From Clostridia bacterium (GTDB lineage Bacteria; Bacillota; Clostridia; Christensenellales; Aristaeellaceae): a stretch of DNA of 64,000 nucleotides. Below the pieces are notes generated by a model. It made no database searches. It was not told the origin of the DNA and saw only the letters and a program-made list of their open reading frames with translations. The position numbers and the translations under genes are program-made. The stretch is taken from contig JAFSKN010000065.1 in assembly GCA_017448975.1 (NCBI GenBank), positions 1-64,000 of the forward strand. Direction: 5' to 3'. Shown one piece after another: positions 39,580 through 48,679 of the stretch (position 1 is the first letter of the stretch; each line of letters opens with the position of its first letter).

Positions 39580-41106
39580 TTAGAAAAGCTTCACCTTCGT
39601 GCCCTCGGACAGCACGCCCGCGTTGTCGGGCACAATATAGGCCGTGTTGCCGTCGTCGGTAATCACTTCCACGCCCGTCCAATACTCGCCGCCTTCGATG
39701 GAAATGACCACGCCCTTGCGCCCGTTCTGCACGAAAATGGCGCGGGAAGGCACCATCAGGGTGCTCACATCCTCGCCCAGCCACACCTTGCAGGAACGCA
39801 GATACAGGGCGCTGGGCAGGAAGACCGTATCGTCGATCAAAAGCCGGACCAGCAATTCGCCCCCGGAGCGGGTGGAATTGTATACCGTGGCGGTGAGCAC
39901 TTCGTTATCGAAGCTCTCGATCACCAAATGGTAGGTGCTCCCCTCCGTCGGGATCCAGTCCTTTTCGTCGCACAGCATCAGCACGGCCCACTGTTCCCTG
40001 CGCACCAGGCGGTATATATCCGTGGTGTTGCGCCTGCCGACGGTGGTTTCTTCGGCGGGCGGATTGCCGTTATACATACTCCGGACCTGCGCCGGCGAAT
40101 AATCGGCGAACGTGGTCATGTTCAGCTGTTTTTCATACCCGTCGGTATAAAAGCTCACGATCCCGTCGGCCGGGGCGGCGAACTGCTTGGTCCAGGTGGA
40201 GATGCGCTGTTCCTGGTTGTTCGCGTCGTCGTACAGCCGGGTGAGTTTTTGATCGTCGGGGTTTTTTTGCTTGATATAGATCTGCTGGCTCTGCATGGCG
40301 TCCTTGAGCAGCTTTTCCTGTGCGCTGATACTGCCGCGCGCACCGTGCACCAGCCGCTGCACTTCCATGGCGCGCACCTGCACGTCGCTGGCGCGGGTCA
40401 CGAGGTTCTGATCAGACACCCCTTCGGTAATGAGCACCCTGTGGTACTCCTTGATCTGGTTGCGGTAATTGTTCAGCGTCACCCATTCCTTGGCGTTAAA
40501 GCCCGACGTATAAATGGTGGCCACCTTATCGCCGCGTTCTACATCCTGGCCTTCCTCCACATCGAAATCGATCTGGGAAACGCTTTCCTGGCTGACCACC
40601 GTTTCATTGCGCACCACCACGGCGTCTCCGGTAAACCGCGAGCTCATGGCCCCGTAACGCACATACCCAAAGCTTTCGCCGCCGCCGGGCAGCATACGCA
40701 CCACCGCGTAAACCGCAAAAGCCAGAACGATCAGCGTAAGCACGATATAGCCGGCTTTTCCCTGCTGCTGCCGCGGGCGGGGAAGGCCGGTCTTGGGGGC
40801 CTGATAACCGGGTTTTGGGCCCTGGCCGCCTGCCGGCGCCGAGGACGTTTCTTCCGGAGGCGGCGCTCCGTTTTCAGGCGGGGTCCAGCCCCCGCCGTAG
40901 CCGTAGGGCTGATTGGGGTCGGGCATGATCTGCGCGGGGGGCGGCACCTGACCCGGCGGTGGAGAAAACCCTCCCTGCATCTGCCCCGGAATCGGCCGCT
41001 GCACCCACTGCCCGTTCTCCTGCGGCGGGGTCCAGTTCGGCATATTGCCGCCGTCCTGCCCGCCGGGATAAACATTCTGTGAATCGTAACCTTGTGGGGG
41101 CTGCAT
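39580..41106 (-). CDS. HlyD-like membrane protein of the sepF cluster
   Basis: A bitopic protein of about 508 residues. The first 120 are cytoplasmic and low-complexity (Pro, Gln, Gly, Tyr rich), followed by basic residues and one membrane helix (GYIVLTLIVLAFAVYAVV). The outside part has a barrel-sandwich half-motif (VEEGQDVERGDKVATIYTSGF), a helical hairpin and a return strand (AAPADGIVSFYTDGYE), then beta-rich domains. This is the plan of HlyD/membrane-fusion proteins, but no transporter is adjacent. ATG 41106 is chosen: GGAGG lies within the codons after an earlier ATG. Such a gene precedes yggS-sepF in other Clostridia as I recall. Confidence 0.78.
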   Translation of the reverse strand: MQPPQGYDSQNVYPGGQDGGNMPNWTPPQENGQWVQRPIPGQMQGGFSPPPGQVPPPAQIMPDPNQPYGYGGGWTPPENGAPPPEETSSAPAGGQGPKPGYQAPKTGLPRPRQQQGKAGYIVLTLIVLAFAVYAVVRMLPGGGESFGYVRYGAMSSRFTGDAVVVRNETVVSQESVSQIDFDVEEGQDVERGDKVATIYTSGFNAKEWVTLNNYRNQIKEYHRVLITEGVSDQNLVTRASDVQVRAMEVQRLVHGARGSISAQEKLLKDAMQSQQIYIKQKNPDDQKLTRLYDDANNQEQRISTWTKQFAAPADGIVSFYTDGYEKQLNMTTFADYSPAQVRSMYNGNPPAEETTVGRRNTTDIYRLVRREQWAVLMLCDEKDWIPTEGSTYHLVIESFDNEVLTATVYNSTRSGGELLVRLLIDDTVFLPSALYLRSCKVWLGEDVSTLMVPSRAIFVQNGRKGVVISIEGGEYWTGVEVITDDGNTAYIVPDNAGVLSEGTKVKLF

Positions 41107-41322
41107 GTTTTCCTCCATGTTAAAGGATAACTCTGTTTTATTCGCGCTTCAAGTTAGAAAATCCTTCTTTTCGCATGCGATTTTTGAAAAATTTCCTACA
41201 AAAAAGTATTTGTTTGGTACAAATATATTTCTCAATTGTTCCAAAACGGATAACCAACCATGAACATGGCGCGGGCCCCCAACCTGTGGGACGCCCGCGC
41301 CGCCATCGCTGTCCGGGATGCT
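41107..41322. other. Intergenic region between the Sel1-repeat gene and the HlyD-like gene
   Basis: Contains a 9-bp hairpin GGCGCGGGC (41268-41276) / GCCCGCGCC (41293-41301) just after the Sel1-repeat gene stop, without a T-run, so it is a weak terminator candidate at best. The A/T-rich part 41150-41240 probably holds the promoter of the HlyD-yggS-sepF genes; several weak -35/-10 pairs exist and I cannot choose one. Confidence 0.4.
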
Positions 41323-42279
41323 TCAATGGGAATTCAGCCACTCAAGCCATTCCGCCGCTTTCTCCGAGCCAGCCTCGGCGGCTTTGGTATACCAATAGAT
41401 GGCCTGTTCCCTTTCCCATTTCCTCTCTTCCTCTCCGCCGGGCGCTTCCTTGCCTGTCAGGCCGCCTTCATACAGATAGGCTAAATGCTCCATGCAGCGC
41501 ACGTCGCCCTGCTCAGCGGCGGGGATCATGGTTTGGATGGCCGTTTCAAAGTCCCCATCCCAGAGATAGTACAGGGCCCCTTCATAAGCGTCGTCCCCGT
41601 TCAGCTCCATAACCTTATGATAAGCGGCTTCATGCCCCGCGTGGGCGGCGGTATACAGTTCATTGCGGGCATATTCCATATTCAGCATCCCGGAGGCCTC
41701 GTCGGCATAGATCAGGCCCATCCGGTAACGCGCTTCCAGGGCCTCTTCTTCATTCCGGGATAACCGGGCGGCAAAATCCAGGTTGGACAGCGCTTTTTCA
41801 TAATCCATCAGGCCCCATTCCGGGGACACGTAGATTTTCCCCAACTTCAAGGCCAGCGCCGCCTGAAAATCCAGGTAGCGGTCGTCCTCCCGCCTCCATA
41901 GGCTTTCATTCTCTTCATAGACGCTTCTGGCCTGCTCATAGCAATAGACTGCCATGTCCATTTGCGAGTCTTCGGATTCCTCATCCACGAGGTACAACCC
42001 CTCGGCATACAGGTCGCCCATTCGGGCATAGGCCCAGGTGACTTCATCGGGGAACATTTCAACGCTGTAATCCTTGATTCTTTCCAGCAGGAATCCTTCC
42101 GTTTCGTAATCGCCCGCGCCCCGGGCTTCCACCGCCTCGGACACCCACCCAGCCATTTCGATGATCTGATCCTCCAGTGTAGGGGAGCATTCTTCCTCCC
42201 ATGCTTCTTCCCCTCCGGCGGGCAGGACAAAGCAGACCGTCCAAAGCACCGACAGCAGCATAACAAGCAGTTTTTTCAT
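41323..42279 (-). CDS. Exported Sel1/TPR-repeat protein
   Basis: A 318-residue protein with a signal peptide (MKKLLVMLLSVLWTVCFVLPAGG) and alpha-helical repeats. The last part, AIYWYTKAAEAGSEKAAEWLEWL, and MEHLAYLYEGGLTGKE match Sel1-like units (SEL1: A..ML..LYE.G.GV..D...A..WY.KAA..G); earlier parts (WAYARMGDLYAEGLYL) are TPR-like. Such proteins form scaffolds for partners; none is evident. It is rich in Glu and lies downstream of rel with a 73-base gap. Confidence 0.78.
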   Translation of the reverse strand: MKKLLVMLLSVLWTVCFVLPAGGEEAWEEECSPTLEDQIIEMAGWVSEAVEARGAGDYETEGFLLERIKDYSVEMFPDEVTWAYARMGDLYAEGLYLVDEESEDSQMDMAVYCYEQARSVYEENESLWRREDDRYLDFQAALALKLGKIYVSPEWGLMDYEKALSNLDFAARLSRNEEEALEARYRMGLIYADEASGMLNMEYARNELYTAAHAGHEAAYHKVMELNGDDAYEGALYYLWDGDFETAIQTMIPAAEQGDVRCMEHLAYLYEGGLTGKEAPGGEEERKWEREQAIYWYTKAAEAGSEKAAEWLEWLNSH

Positions 42280-42352
42280 GTTCCGTTCTCCTTTCGCGTT
42301 CTACAATAATAAACGAATGAGAAAGAGGTTTTGTTACGGAAACGGAAAAAAA

Positions 42353-44545
42353 TCAGTTCACGCTGCGGTATGCCTCGATCACGTCGGAACGCTTGTGGAG
42401 CTTCATGAGGGCGCTGTCCAGCTGCTCGCGGGATTTGACCTGCAGAGTGGTGGTGATGGAGCAGGTTTTGTTTTTGTTGATCTTCACCGCCAGGGCGGTC
42501 AGCGGGATGCCCATATCCTCGATATAATTGGTGATTTCGCCCAGCAGGGAATTGTGGTCGTAGCAGATGATCTGGATATTGGCGCTGAAATCGCCCGCGT
42601 CCTCCATGGCCCAGGAAACGGGAATGGCCCGCTCCGGCTCGGTGTGCAGGGCGTTTACGCAGTCGGCCTTATGGACGGTCACGCCCCGGCCCCGGGTAAT
42701 GTAGCCCACGATGTCGTCGCCGGGCACCGGATTGCAGCACTTGGCGAAGCGCACCAGCATGCCCGCCTCCCCGTGGACGTAAATGCCGTGGGTGGGCTTG
42801 CCCGTGGGCGCGATGGGCGCGGCCTCCGAAGTCACGGGCACCTTGGGCGTCATCGGCGCTTCTTTCTTTTGCTTTTCCTCGATCAGGCGGGACAGCACGT
42901 ACACCGCCGCCACGCCGCCGTAGCCGATGGCCCCGTAAATGTCGTCCAGGTCCTGAAACATGTATTTCCGCAGCAGCGGTTCGTAGTATTCGGGCTTGGT
43001 GTAGTCCCCCAGCTTTACGCCGCGCCGCTTGGCCTCGTGCTCCAGCATTTCACGGCCCCGCTGCATGTTTTCGCCCCGCAGCTCCCGCTTAAAGAACTGG
43101 CGGATTTTGGCCTTGGCCTGCTGGGTTTTGACGATCTTGAGCCAGTCCATGCTGGGGCCCTTGGAGGCGGAGGAGGTGAGCACCTCCACCCGGTCGCCGG
43201 TCTGCAATTGGGTATCCAGGGGCACCATTTTGCCGTTGATCTTGGCCCCCACGCAGCTGTTGCCGATCTGGGAATGGATGCGGTAGGCAAAATCCAGGGG
43301 GGTAGAGCCCCGCTGCATGGAAATGATGTCCCCCTTGGGAGTAAAGAGGAACACTTCCTCGGAAAACAGGTCCGTTTTCAGGCTGTCGATGAATTCGTGG
43401 CTGTCCCGGGTCTCGCTCTGCCAGTCCAAAATCTGGCGCAGCCAGTACAGCTTATCGTCCAAACCGCCGTCTTTTTTGCCGCCCTCCTTGTAGCGCCAGT
43501 GGGCGGCGATGCCGTATTCCGCGATGCGGTGCATTTCCCAGGTGCGGATCTGGATTTCAAAAGGGAAGGGGATGCGCCGCCCGCCCATGACCGTGGTGTG
43601 CAGGGATTGGTACATGTTGGCCTTAGGCACGGAAATATAATCCTTGAACCGGCCCGGCACCTGGTTCCACAGGGTATGGGCGATGCCCAGCACGGTATAG
43701 CACTCCGGTATGGTGTCCACGATCACGCGGATGGCGATCAGATCGTAAATCTGATCGAAGGGCTTGTTCTGGATCACCATCTTGCGGTAAATGGAATAGA
43801 GGTGCTTGGGCCGTCCGTCGATATCGTAATGCAGCCCCGCCTCGTCCAGCTTCTGGGACAGCTCGCTGATCACCAGCTTGATGTTTTCTTCCCGTTCCGC
43901 CCGCTTCATGCCCACCTTCCGGGCCACGTCCTGGTAGCCCTCCGGGTCGATATAGCGCAGGGACAGATCCTCTAATTCCGATTTGATCCCATACACGCCC
44001 AAGCGGTGAGCCAGGGGCGCGTAAATATCCAGGGTTTCCCGGGCGATGGCTGCCTGACGGTCGGCGGTCTTATAGCGCAGGGTGCGCATGTTGTGCAGCC
44101 GGTCCGCCAGTTTAATGAGCACCACCCGGATGTCCTTGCTCATGGCGAGAATCATTTTGCGCAGGGATTCCGCCTGCTGCTCCTCCCGGTCGGCAAAGTC
44201 CAGCTTGGAGAGCTTGGTCACCCCGTCCACCAGCCGCGCCACCTCGGGACCGAATTCCTGTTTGACCAGATCCAGCGTGACCTCCGGGCAGTCCTCCACC
44301 GTATCGTGCAGCAGGGCGGCGGCGATGGTGGGCGGATCGATCATCAGCTCGGTGATGATGCCCGCCACGTACCGGGGATGGATCATGTAAGGCTCGCCGC
44401 TTTTGCGGGTCTGGCCCTCGTGGGCCTTTTCCGCGAAAGCATAGGCTTTTTCGATCAGGGCGGCGCCTGACCCGTCGGTATCGAATTTCCGCACGCGGGC
44501 CAGCATTTCGTCCAAGGTCATGTCTTCATACGCCGTGTACGCCAT
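42353..44545 (-). CDS. rel: Bifunctional (p)ppGpp synthetase/hydrolase Rel
   Basis: A 730-residue stringent-response enzyme. The HD hydrolase domain has HPRYVAGI and LLHDTVEDCPE (HD at about 75); the synthetase domain has RFKDYISVPKANMYQSLHT near 315; TGS (VFLFTPKGDIISMQRGSTPLDFAYRIHSQIG) follows at about 415, then the Zn-finger region (CCNPVPGDDIVGYITRGRGVTVH) and a C-terminal ACT domain. All catalytic motifs are intact, so it should both make and break (p)ppGpp. It overlaps the end of recJ by 20 bases. Confidence 0.97.
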   Translation of the reverse strand: MAYTAYEDMTLDEMLARVRKFDTDGSGAALIEKAYAFAEKAHEGQTRKSGEPYMIHPRYVAGIITELMIDPPTIAAALLHDTVEDCPEVTLDLVKQEFGPEVARLVDGVTKLSKLDFADREEQQAESLRKMILAMSKDIRVVLIKLADRLHNMRTLRYKTADRQAAIARETLDIYAPLAHRLGVYGIKSELEDLSLRYIDPEGYQDVARKVGMKRAEREENIKLVISELSQKLDEAGLHYDIDGRPKHLYSIYRKMVIQNKPFDQIYDLIAIRVIVDTIPECYTVLGIAHTLWNQVPGRFKDYISVPKANMYQSLHTTVMGGRRIPFPFEIQIRTWEMHRIAEYGIAAHWRYKEGGKKDGGLDDKLYWLRQILDWQSETRDSHEFIDSLKTDLFSEEVFLFTPKGDIISMQRGSTPLDFAYRIHSQIGNSCVGAKINGKMVPLDTQLQTGDRVEVLTSSASKGPSMDWLKIVKTQQAKAKIRQFFKRELRGENMQRGREMLEHEAKRRGVKLGDYTKPEYYEPLLRKYMFQDLDDIYGAIGYGGVAAVYVLSRLIEEKQKKEAPMTPKVPVTSEAAPIAPTGKPTHGIYVHGEAGMLVRFAKCCNPVPGDDIVGYITRGRGVTVHKADCVNALHTEPERAIPVSWAMEDAGDFSANIQIICYDHNSLLGEITNYIEDMGIPLTALAVKINKNKTCSITTTLQVKSREQLDSALMKLHKRSDVIEAYRSVN

Positions 44546-46844
44546 ACATTTCCTCCTTTGCTTTTTCCGCTAAGCAAAACAAACCGCTTTCTTCCGGCCC
44601 TCTCTTTTGAACCGGAAGCAGCGCGGCACCGAAAGGCCGCAGCGATAAGGTCACGAGATCGATTTCCTCCAGCACCCGCAGAGCGAACAGCGCCTGAGCT
44701 TCCGTAAGCAGCCTTTGTCGGGCAAAACCGCGCAAATCCGGGGGCGTTTCGCTTTTCAGCGCCAAATAGCAGCGCCGCAGGCCGTCCCGATCCACAAAAG
44801 CCCGGGTCAGAGCTTCCATAAGCTCCCGCGTCCGGGGCAGGGCATAAAGCTCCGCGCCGGGCAGCGCCGCCTGCCAGGCCGCGCCCTCCCCCGTGTCCCC
44901 GTCGCAGAAAATCACGCGCCGGAACGCCGGATGGGCGTCCCCCGCGCTGCCGTACAGCAGGATAGCCGAAAACGCCCGGGGATCATTCGCCCTGTCCAGG
45001 CAGAAATCCGCGTCCGGGAATCTTTCCCGCAGCCGCAGGGCCGTTTTCAGGCACCGGCACAAAAGCAGTACGCCCTGGCTTTCCCCCATGAAAGCGTTCA
45101 TTTCCGCTTCCGTGATCACGGGCAAAGCGCCGTCCGTACGCCTTGCTTCCCGCATCAGGCACAGCGCTTCCTTTTCCGGGTTTTCCGTCAGGGTGTCGGG
45201 CAGCATTTCCATGGCGTACAGCCTGCATTCCGCGCTGACCTTGCCCCGGAATTCGTTGATTTCCGGAGACATAGCCAGGGTGAGCGCCCCCGTTTCCCGT
45301 CCGGCCCAATCGCCGCCGCCGAAAAAGATGCCGTCCCGCACAGCCCTGCCCTGCTGGAAGGTGCATTTCAGGTGCCGTCCCTCCGCCCCCACGGCCCGGA
45401 AGGACAGGGGAAGCACGTTAGCACACAGAAACCGGGGCGCGGGATTTCCCATGCCGAAGGGCTCTAACTTTTTCAGCCACCCGGCGGTTTCCGCCGTCAC
45501 GTCGGAGAGGGCCATTTCCCCGTCGCACAGGAGCTCCGGGATCACCGGCCTGCCCCCGGTCTGCTCGGCCACCGCCTGGGACAGCGCTTCCCGGAAAGCG
45601 GGCACATTTTCCGCGCGGAGGGTGAGCCCCGCCGCCTGCTTATGCCCGCCGAAGCGCTCGAACAGCCCGGCGCAGCGGCTTAGGGCCTTGTGGATGTCGA
45701 TTTCCCCCGCGCTGCGGGCGCTGCCCACGCACAGGTCCCCTTCCCGGGCCAGGGCCACGGTGGGATAGGCGTATTTTTCCGCCACTTTGCCCGCCGCCAG
45801 GCCCACCACGCCGCTGTTCCACTTTTCGCCCAGCACCACGATGGCCTTTTCCCGCACCAGGTCCATGCCCCCGACCTGTTCCAGCGCTTCCTTCAATACG
45901 AAGGCTTCCTGGTCCTTGCGTTCCTGGTTGAGCTTTTCCATTTTCAGGGCCAGTTCTTCCGCACGGGCCCGATCCCGGGTCAGCAGCATATCCAGCGCCG
46001 TGCGGGCCGATTCCATGCGGCCGCAGGCGTTCATGCGGGGGGCGATCTGGAAAGCCACCTGATCGCTGGAAACTGTGGCGCGAATGCCCGCCCGTTCCAT
46101 CACCGCCCGGAGGCCGGGACGGCGGGTGTCTGCCAGCTTTTCCAGGCCCAGGGCGGCGATCGCCCGGTTTTCCCCGATGAGCGGCACCATATCGGCAATG
46201 GTAGCCAGGGCGGCGATTTCCAGCAACGGCAATGCCTTGTCCCCCACCAAGGCCGTCGCCAGCTTCCAGGCCACCCCCGCCCCGCAGAGGAAGGGAAAAG
46301 CATAATCCCCCAAAAGGGGCGAAACCACCGCCTGCGCGGGGGGCAGTTCCTCCCCGTGGCGGTGATGGTCGGTCACGATCACGTCCAGGCCCAGTTCCCG
46401 GGCCCGACGCACCTCCGCGACGCTGGTGATGCCGCAGTCCACCGTCACCAGCACCTGATTGGACTGGGCCAGGCTTTCCACGGCGGCGGTATTCAGGCCG
46501 TAGCCCTCCTTATGCCGGTCAGGGATGTATACCTCCCGCTCCATGCCTAACATGCCCAGGGTTTCCCACAGGATGGCGGAGGCGCACACCCCGTCCACGT
46601 CATAGTCCCCATAAATGACCGTCTTTTTTCCCTGCTCCCGGGCCCGAAGCAGCAGTTCCCGCGCTTCCGCCATCTGGTGAAGCCGGAGGGGCGGCAGCAG
46701 CTGATCCAGGGCGGGATGGAGAAACCGCCGGGCCTCCGCCTCCGTGGTTACGCCCCGGCTGGCAAGCAGCCCCGGCATCCAGACAGGCAGGCCCGGCAGC
46801 GCTTGAACATCTGCCGATGGAGAAGCAAGACGGATCTTGAACAT
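44526..46844 (-). CDS. recJ: Single-stranded-DNA-specific exonuclease RecJ
   Basis: A 5'-3' ssDNA exonuclease of 772 residues. DHH-family motifs are visible: YGDYDVDGVCASAIL near 80, VTVDCGI, VIVTDHHRHGE and RMNACGRMESA; the DHHA1 part includes GGHKQAAGLTL. The C-terminal region after about 560 is the extra domain found in Gram-positive RecJ. GGAGGAATG precedes ATG 46844. It acts in recombination and mismatch repair. The recJ-rel order is standard in Firmicutes, though apt, usual between them, is not here. Confidence 0.96.
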   Translation of the reverse strand: MFKIRLASPSADVQALPGLPVWMPGLLASRGVTTEAEARRFLHPALDQLLPPLRLHQMAEARELLLRAREQGKKTVIYGDYDVDGVCASAILWETLGMLGMEREVYIPDRHKEGYGLNTAAVESLAQSNQVLVTVDCGITSVAEVRRARELGLDVIVTDHHRHGEELPPAQAVVSPLLGDYAFPFLCGAGVAWKLATALVGDKALPLLEIAALATIADMVPLIGENRAIAALGLEKLADTRRPGLRAVMERAGIRATVSSDQVAFQIAPRMNACGRMESARTALDMLLTRDRARAEELALKMEKLNQERKDQEAFVLKEALEQVGGMDLVREKAIVVLGEKWNSGVVGLAAGKVAEKYAYPTVALAREGDLCVGSARSAGEIDIHKALSRCAGLFERFGGHKQAAGLTLRAENVPAFREALSQAVAEQTGGRPVIPELLCDGEMALSDVTAETAGWLKKLEPFGMGNPAPRFLCANVLPLSFRAVGAEGRHLKCTFQQGRAVRDGIFFGGGDWAGRETGALTLAMSPEINEFRGKVSAECRLYAMEMLPDTLTENPEKEALCLMREARRTDGALPVITEAEMNAFMGESQGVLLLCRCLKTALRLRERFPDADFCLDRANDPRAFSAILLYGSAGDAHPAFRRVIFCDGDTGEGAAWQAALPGAELYALPRTRELMEALTRAFVDRDGLRRCYLALKSETPPDLRGFARQRLLTEAQALFALRVLEEIDLVTLSLRPFGAALLPVQKRGPEESGLFCLAEKAKEEMYGVHGV

Positions 46845-46862
46845 GGCATTCCTCCAAAAAAT

Positions 46863-46903
46863 TAGATAAAAAGAGGGTGCCGCGCTTGAAAATCCGGCAC
46901 CCT
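46863..46903 (-). terminator. Terminator after the secD-like gene
   Basis: AGGGTGCCG (46874-46882) pairs with CGGCACCCT (46895-46903); on the minus strand CTTTTTATC follows. It lies only 19 bases before the recJ start, so recJ either uses read-through or a promoter inside this stretch. Confidence 0.85.
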
Positions 46904-46911
46904 GAAAAGAA

Positions 46912-48219
46912 TTATTTCACTTTGCCAAAGAGGGAAGGCTTGCCAGAAATCATGGCGAAGCAGAACTGGAAAGCGCGCATCACCAGGGTCGCAATAGCGC
47001 TGGCTACCACGCCGGAAGCAAGAACGTAGCCGGTGGATTTGGAGAAGGGGAAGATCATCAGGATCAGGGACACGGCCAGCACGCAGGCATGCACGAGCCA
47101 GACGTTCTTGGCGGCGGCGCGGAAGCCCAGCTTGGCGGCGGACTTGGGCGCGCTGCCCTCGCCGATCTGCTTGCTGATAGCGTCCGTGCGGGTGACGGCG
47201 GCATACACAGCCAGCAGCACGCCCAGCAGGATCGCCACCAGACAGCCCACGTTCAGCATATATTCGGTGGGCAAGATGATGGCGGCCACGAAGAACAGGT
47301 TCAGCACCGTGGCGCACCAGACGCTCAGGAAGCCCGCAAGGCCGGTGAGCTTGCCGGCGGCAACCAGATAAACCAGCGCGAACACGAGCAGCAGCGCCAG
47401 CACGATCAGCACCACGTTCAGCACGATGCCGAAGGAAGCGGCCACTTTGCCGGAATCGCGCAGGGTCAGCGTCATATCCACAGCGCCGTAATTGATCAGG
47501 AAAGCCAGATTGGCGCCGGTATTATAAGCGCTGGAGGTGGAGCCCACGGTGCAGGTGATCTTATCGCCGGACACCAGGGCGTAGGAGGAAACGGAATCAC
47601 CGTCGCAGGTGATGCTTAAATAAGAAAGATTCTTTTCCGAAAGCTTTTGCTGGCCGTCCTTGCTTACGTTGAAAGCCAGGGACACGGTGTAGGAAGTGCG
47701 GGTGCTGTTGTAATTCACGCTCACTTCGGCCTTGGTGATATCCTTTTCCGTCAGGATCACATTGCCGTCGGTATCGGCAAATTCAAACTGACCGCCCATG
47801 GTGGCCATATTGCGCAGGGTAGCCAGCCTGGATTCGTCCATTTTACGCAGTTCGATGCGCACGGCCTCGTCCTTTACGGAAACCGCGGCATCGGTTTCGC
47901 CCATCTGGGCAAGGCGGTCGCGGATGGTTTTCACGGAAGCATCCAGGGCGTCGGCGGGGGCGTCATCATTCGGCTTGTAAGTATATTCCACATAGGTGCC
48001 GCCGCCCAGGGACAGGTTCACCGGCAGGGAAGCGGGCCAATTGGCGCTGCTGACGGGCACCCAGGGCAAAAGCACGTTCACGCCCTCGGCATCCAGGTTC
48101 ATGCCCGCGATGGACAGGAAGGAAGCGCAAAGCGTAATCACCAGCAGCACGGCAAGGCAAATCACGCCCTTGGCGCCGGAGCTCAGCGGTTTGCGGTTTT
48201 GAGTGGTTTTGGTGGCCAT
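46912..48219 (-). CDS. secD: Degenerate SecD-like translocase protein
   Basis: A 435-residue membrane protein with the SecD plan: one N-terminal span, a large outside domain (LSLGGGTYVEYTYK matches the LGLDLxGG region, then ..FEFADTDGNVILTEKDITKAEVS and LINYGAVDMTLTL, which matches the GALP region), then five spans. The proton-relay motif normally GMAVDANVLIFERI reads GVLLAVYAAVTRTDAI at 333-348, so the aspartate is lost. No secF follows. Position next to recJ and rel matches secDF of Firmicutes. It may be a SecD that has lost proton coupling. Confidence 0.75.
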   Translation of the reverse strand: MATKTTQNRKPLSSGAKGVICLAVLLVITLCASFLSIAGMNLDAEGVNVLLPWVPVSSANWPASLPVNLSLGGGTYVEYTYKPNDDAPADALDASVKTIRDRLAQMGETDAAVSVKDEAVRIELRKMDESRLATLRNMATMGGQFEFADTDGNVILTEKDITKAEVSVNYNSTRTSYTVSLAFNVSKDGQQKLSEKNLSYLSITCDGDSVSSYALVSGDKITCTVGSTSSAYNTGANLAFLINYGAVDMTLTLRDSGKVAASFGIVLNVVLIVLALLLVFALVYLVAAGKLTGLAGFLSVWCATVLNLFFVAAIILPTEYMLNVGCLVAILLGVLLAVYAAVTRTDAISKQIGEGSAPKSAAKLGFRAAAKNVWLVHACVLAVSLILMIFPFSKSTGYVLASGVVASAIATLVMRAFQFCFAMISGKPSLFGKVK

Positions 48220-48294
48220 AATGAATCTCTTCCTCTCGTTGTAATGCTGCTTTCAAACGCGCGAACGCGTTTTATCCTTGTGGTAGACTTGCAC

Positions 48295-48323
48295 ATTATA
48301 CTCTTTTCGTGCCCGCGCGTCAA
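48295..48323 (-). promoter_or_regulatory. Promoter of the secD-like gene
   Basis: Minus strand TTGACG (48323-48318), 17-base spacer, TATAAT (48300-48295). A short hairpin AACGCG/CGCGTT near 48256-48272 lies in the leader. Confidence 0.82.
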
Positions 48324-48387
48324 GCGTTTCAGGCGGGGAGGGGGGCATATTCTTCACGTATTCTTTCCATCTGTCCGCCTGATCCGG

Positions 48388-48437
48388 AAGAAAAAGCCCC
48401 GTACGCGCCGAATCTTTTCCGATTCAGCGCGCACGGG
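48388..48437 (-). terminator. Terminator of the first oligopeptide transporter operon
   Basis: Minus strand CCCGTGCGCGCTGAATC (48437-48421) pairs with GATTCGGCGCGTACGGG (48414-48398), one mismatch, followed by GCTTTTTCTT. It marks the end of the operon after the small membrane protein. Confidence 0.9.
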
Positions 48438-48460
48438 CGCACGTGGCCGCGGAGCGGGAA

Positions 48461-48676
48461 TCACCGCACCACAAAGAAATAACCTATCAGGGAAACCAGA
48501 CCCAGCACCAGCAGCCCGGCGGGCACAAACACCAGCAGGGCGGAAAGGATCAGGGCCAGGGTATCGTTTTTTTCCAGCTTATCCGCCAGATTTTCATCCT
48601 CAAAGACCAGATCCTTGCCCTGCTGCTTTTCCCGCAGCTGTTCCATCGCTTTTTCATAGCGGCCGTGAAACAGCAT
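48461..48676 (-). CDS. Small membrane protein at the end of the first opp operon
   Basis: A 71-residue protein: an N-terminal charged helix (about 1-38, Glu/Lys rich) and a C-terminal hydrophobic hairpin or two short spans (LALILSALLVFVPAGLLVLGL, then VSLIGYFFVV). GGAGG in the end of oppF precedes ATG 48676 by eight bases, and the terminator follows, which supports a true gene. No family recognised. It might be a transporter accessory; that is inferred from position only. Confidence 0.75.
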   Translation of the reverse strand: MLFHGRYEKAMEQLREKQQGKDLVFEDENLADKLEKNDTLALILSALLVFVPAGLLVLGLVSLIGYFFVVR

Positions 48677-48679
48677 GGG

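Noticed and set aside
38380..41082. A 900-codon open frame on the plus strand, opposite sepF, yggS and the HlyD-like gene
   Set aside because: It is antisense to three well-supported genes, is rich in His, Gly and Leu as expected from mirrored GC-rich codons, and has no domain.
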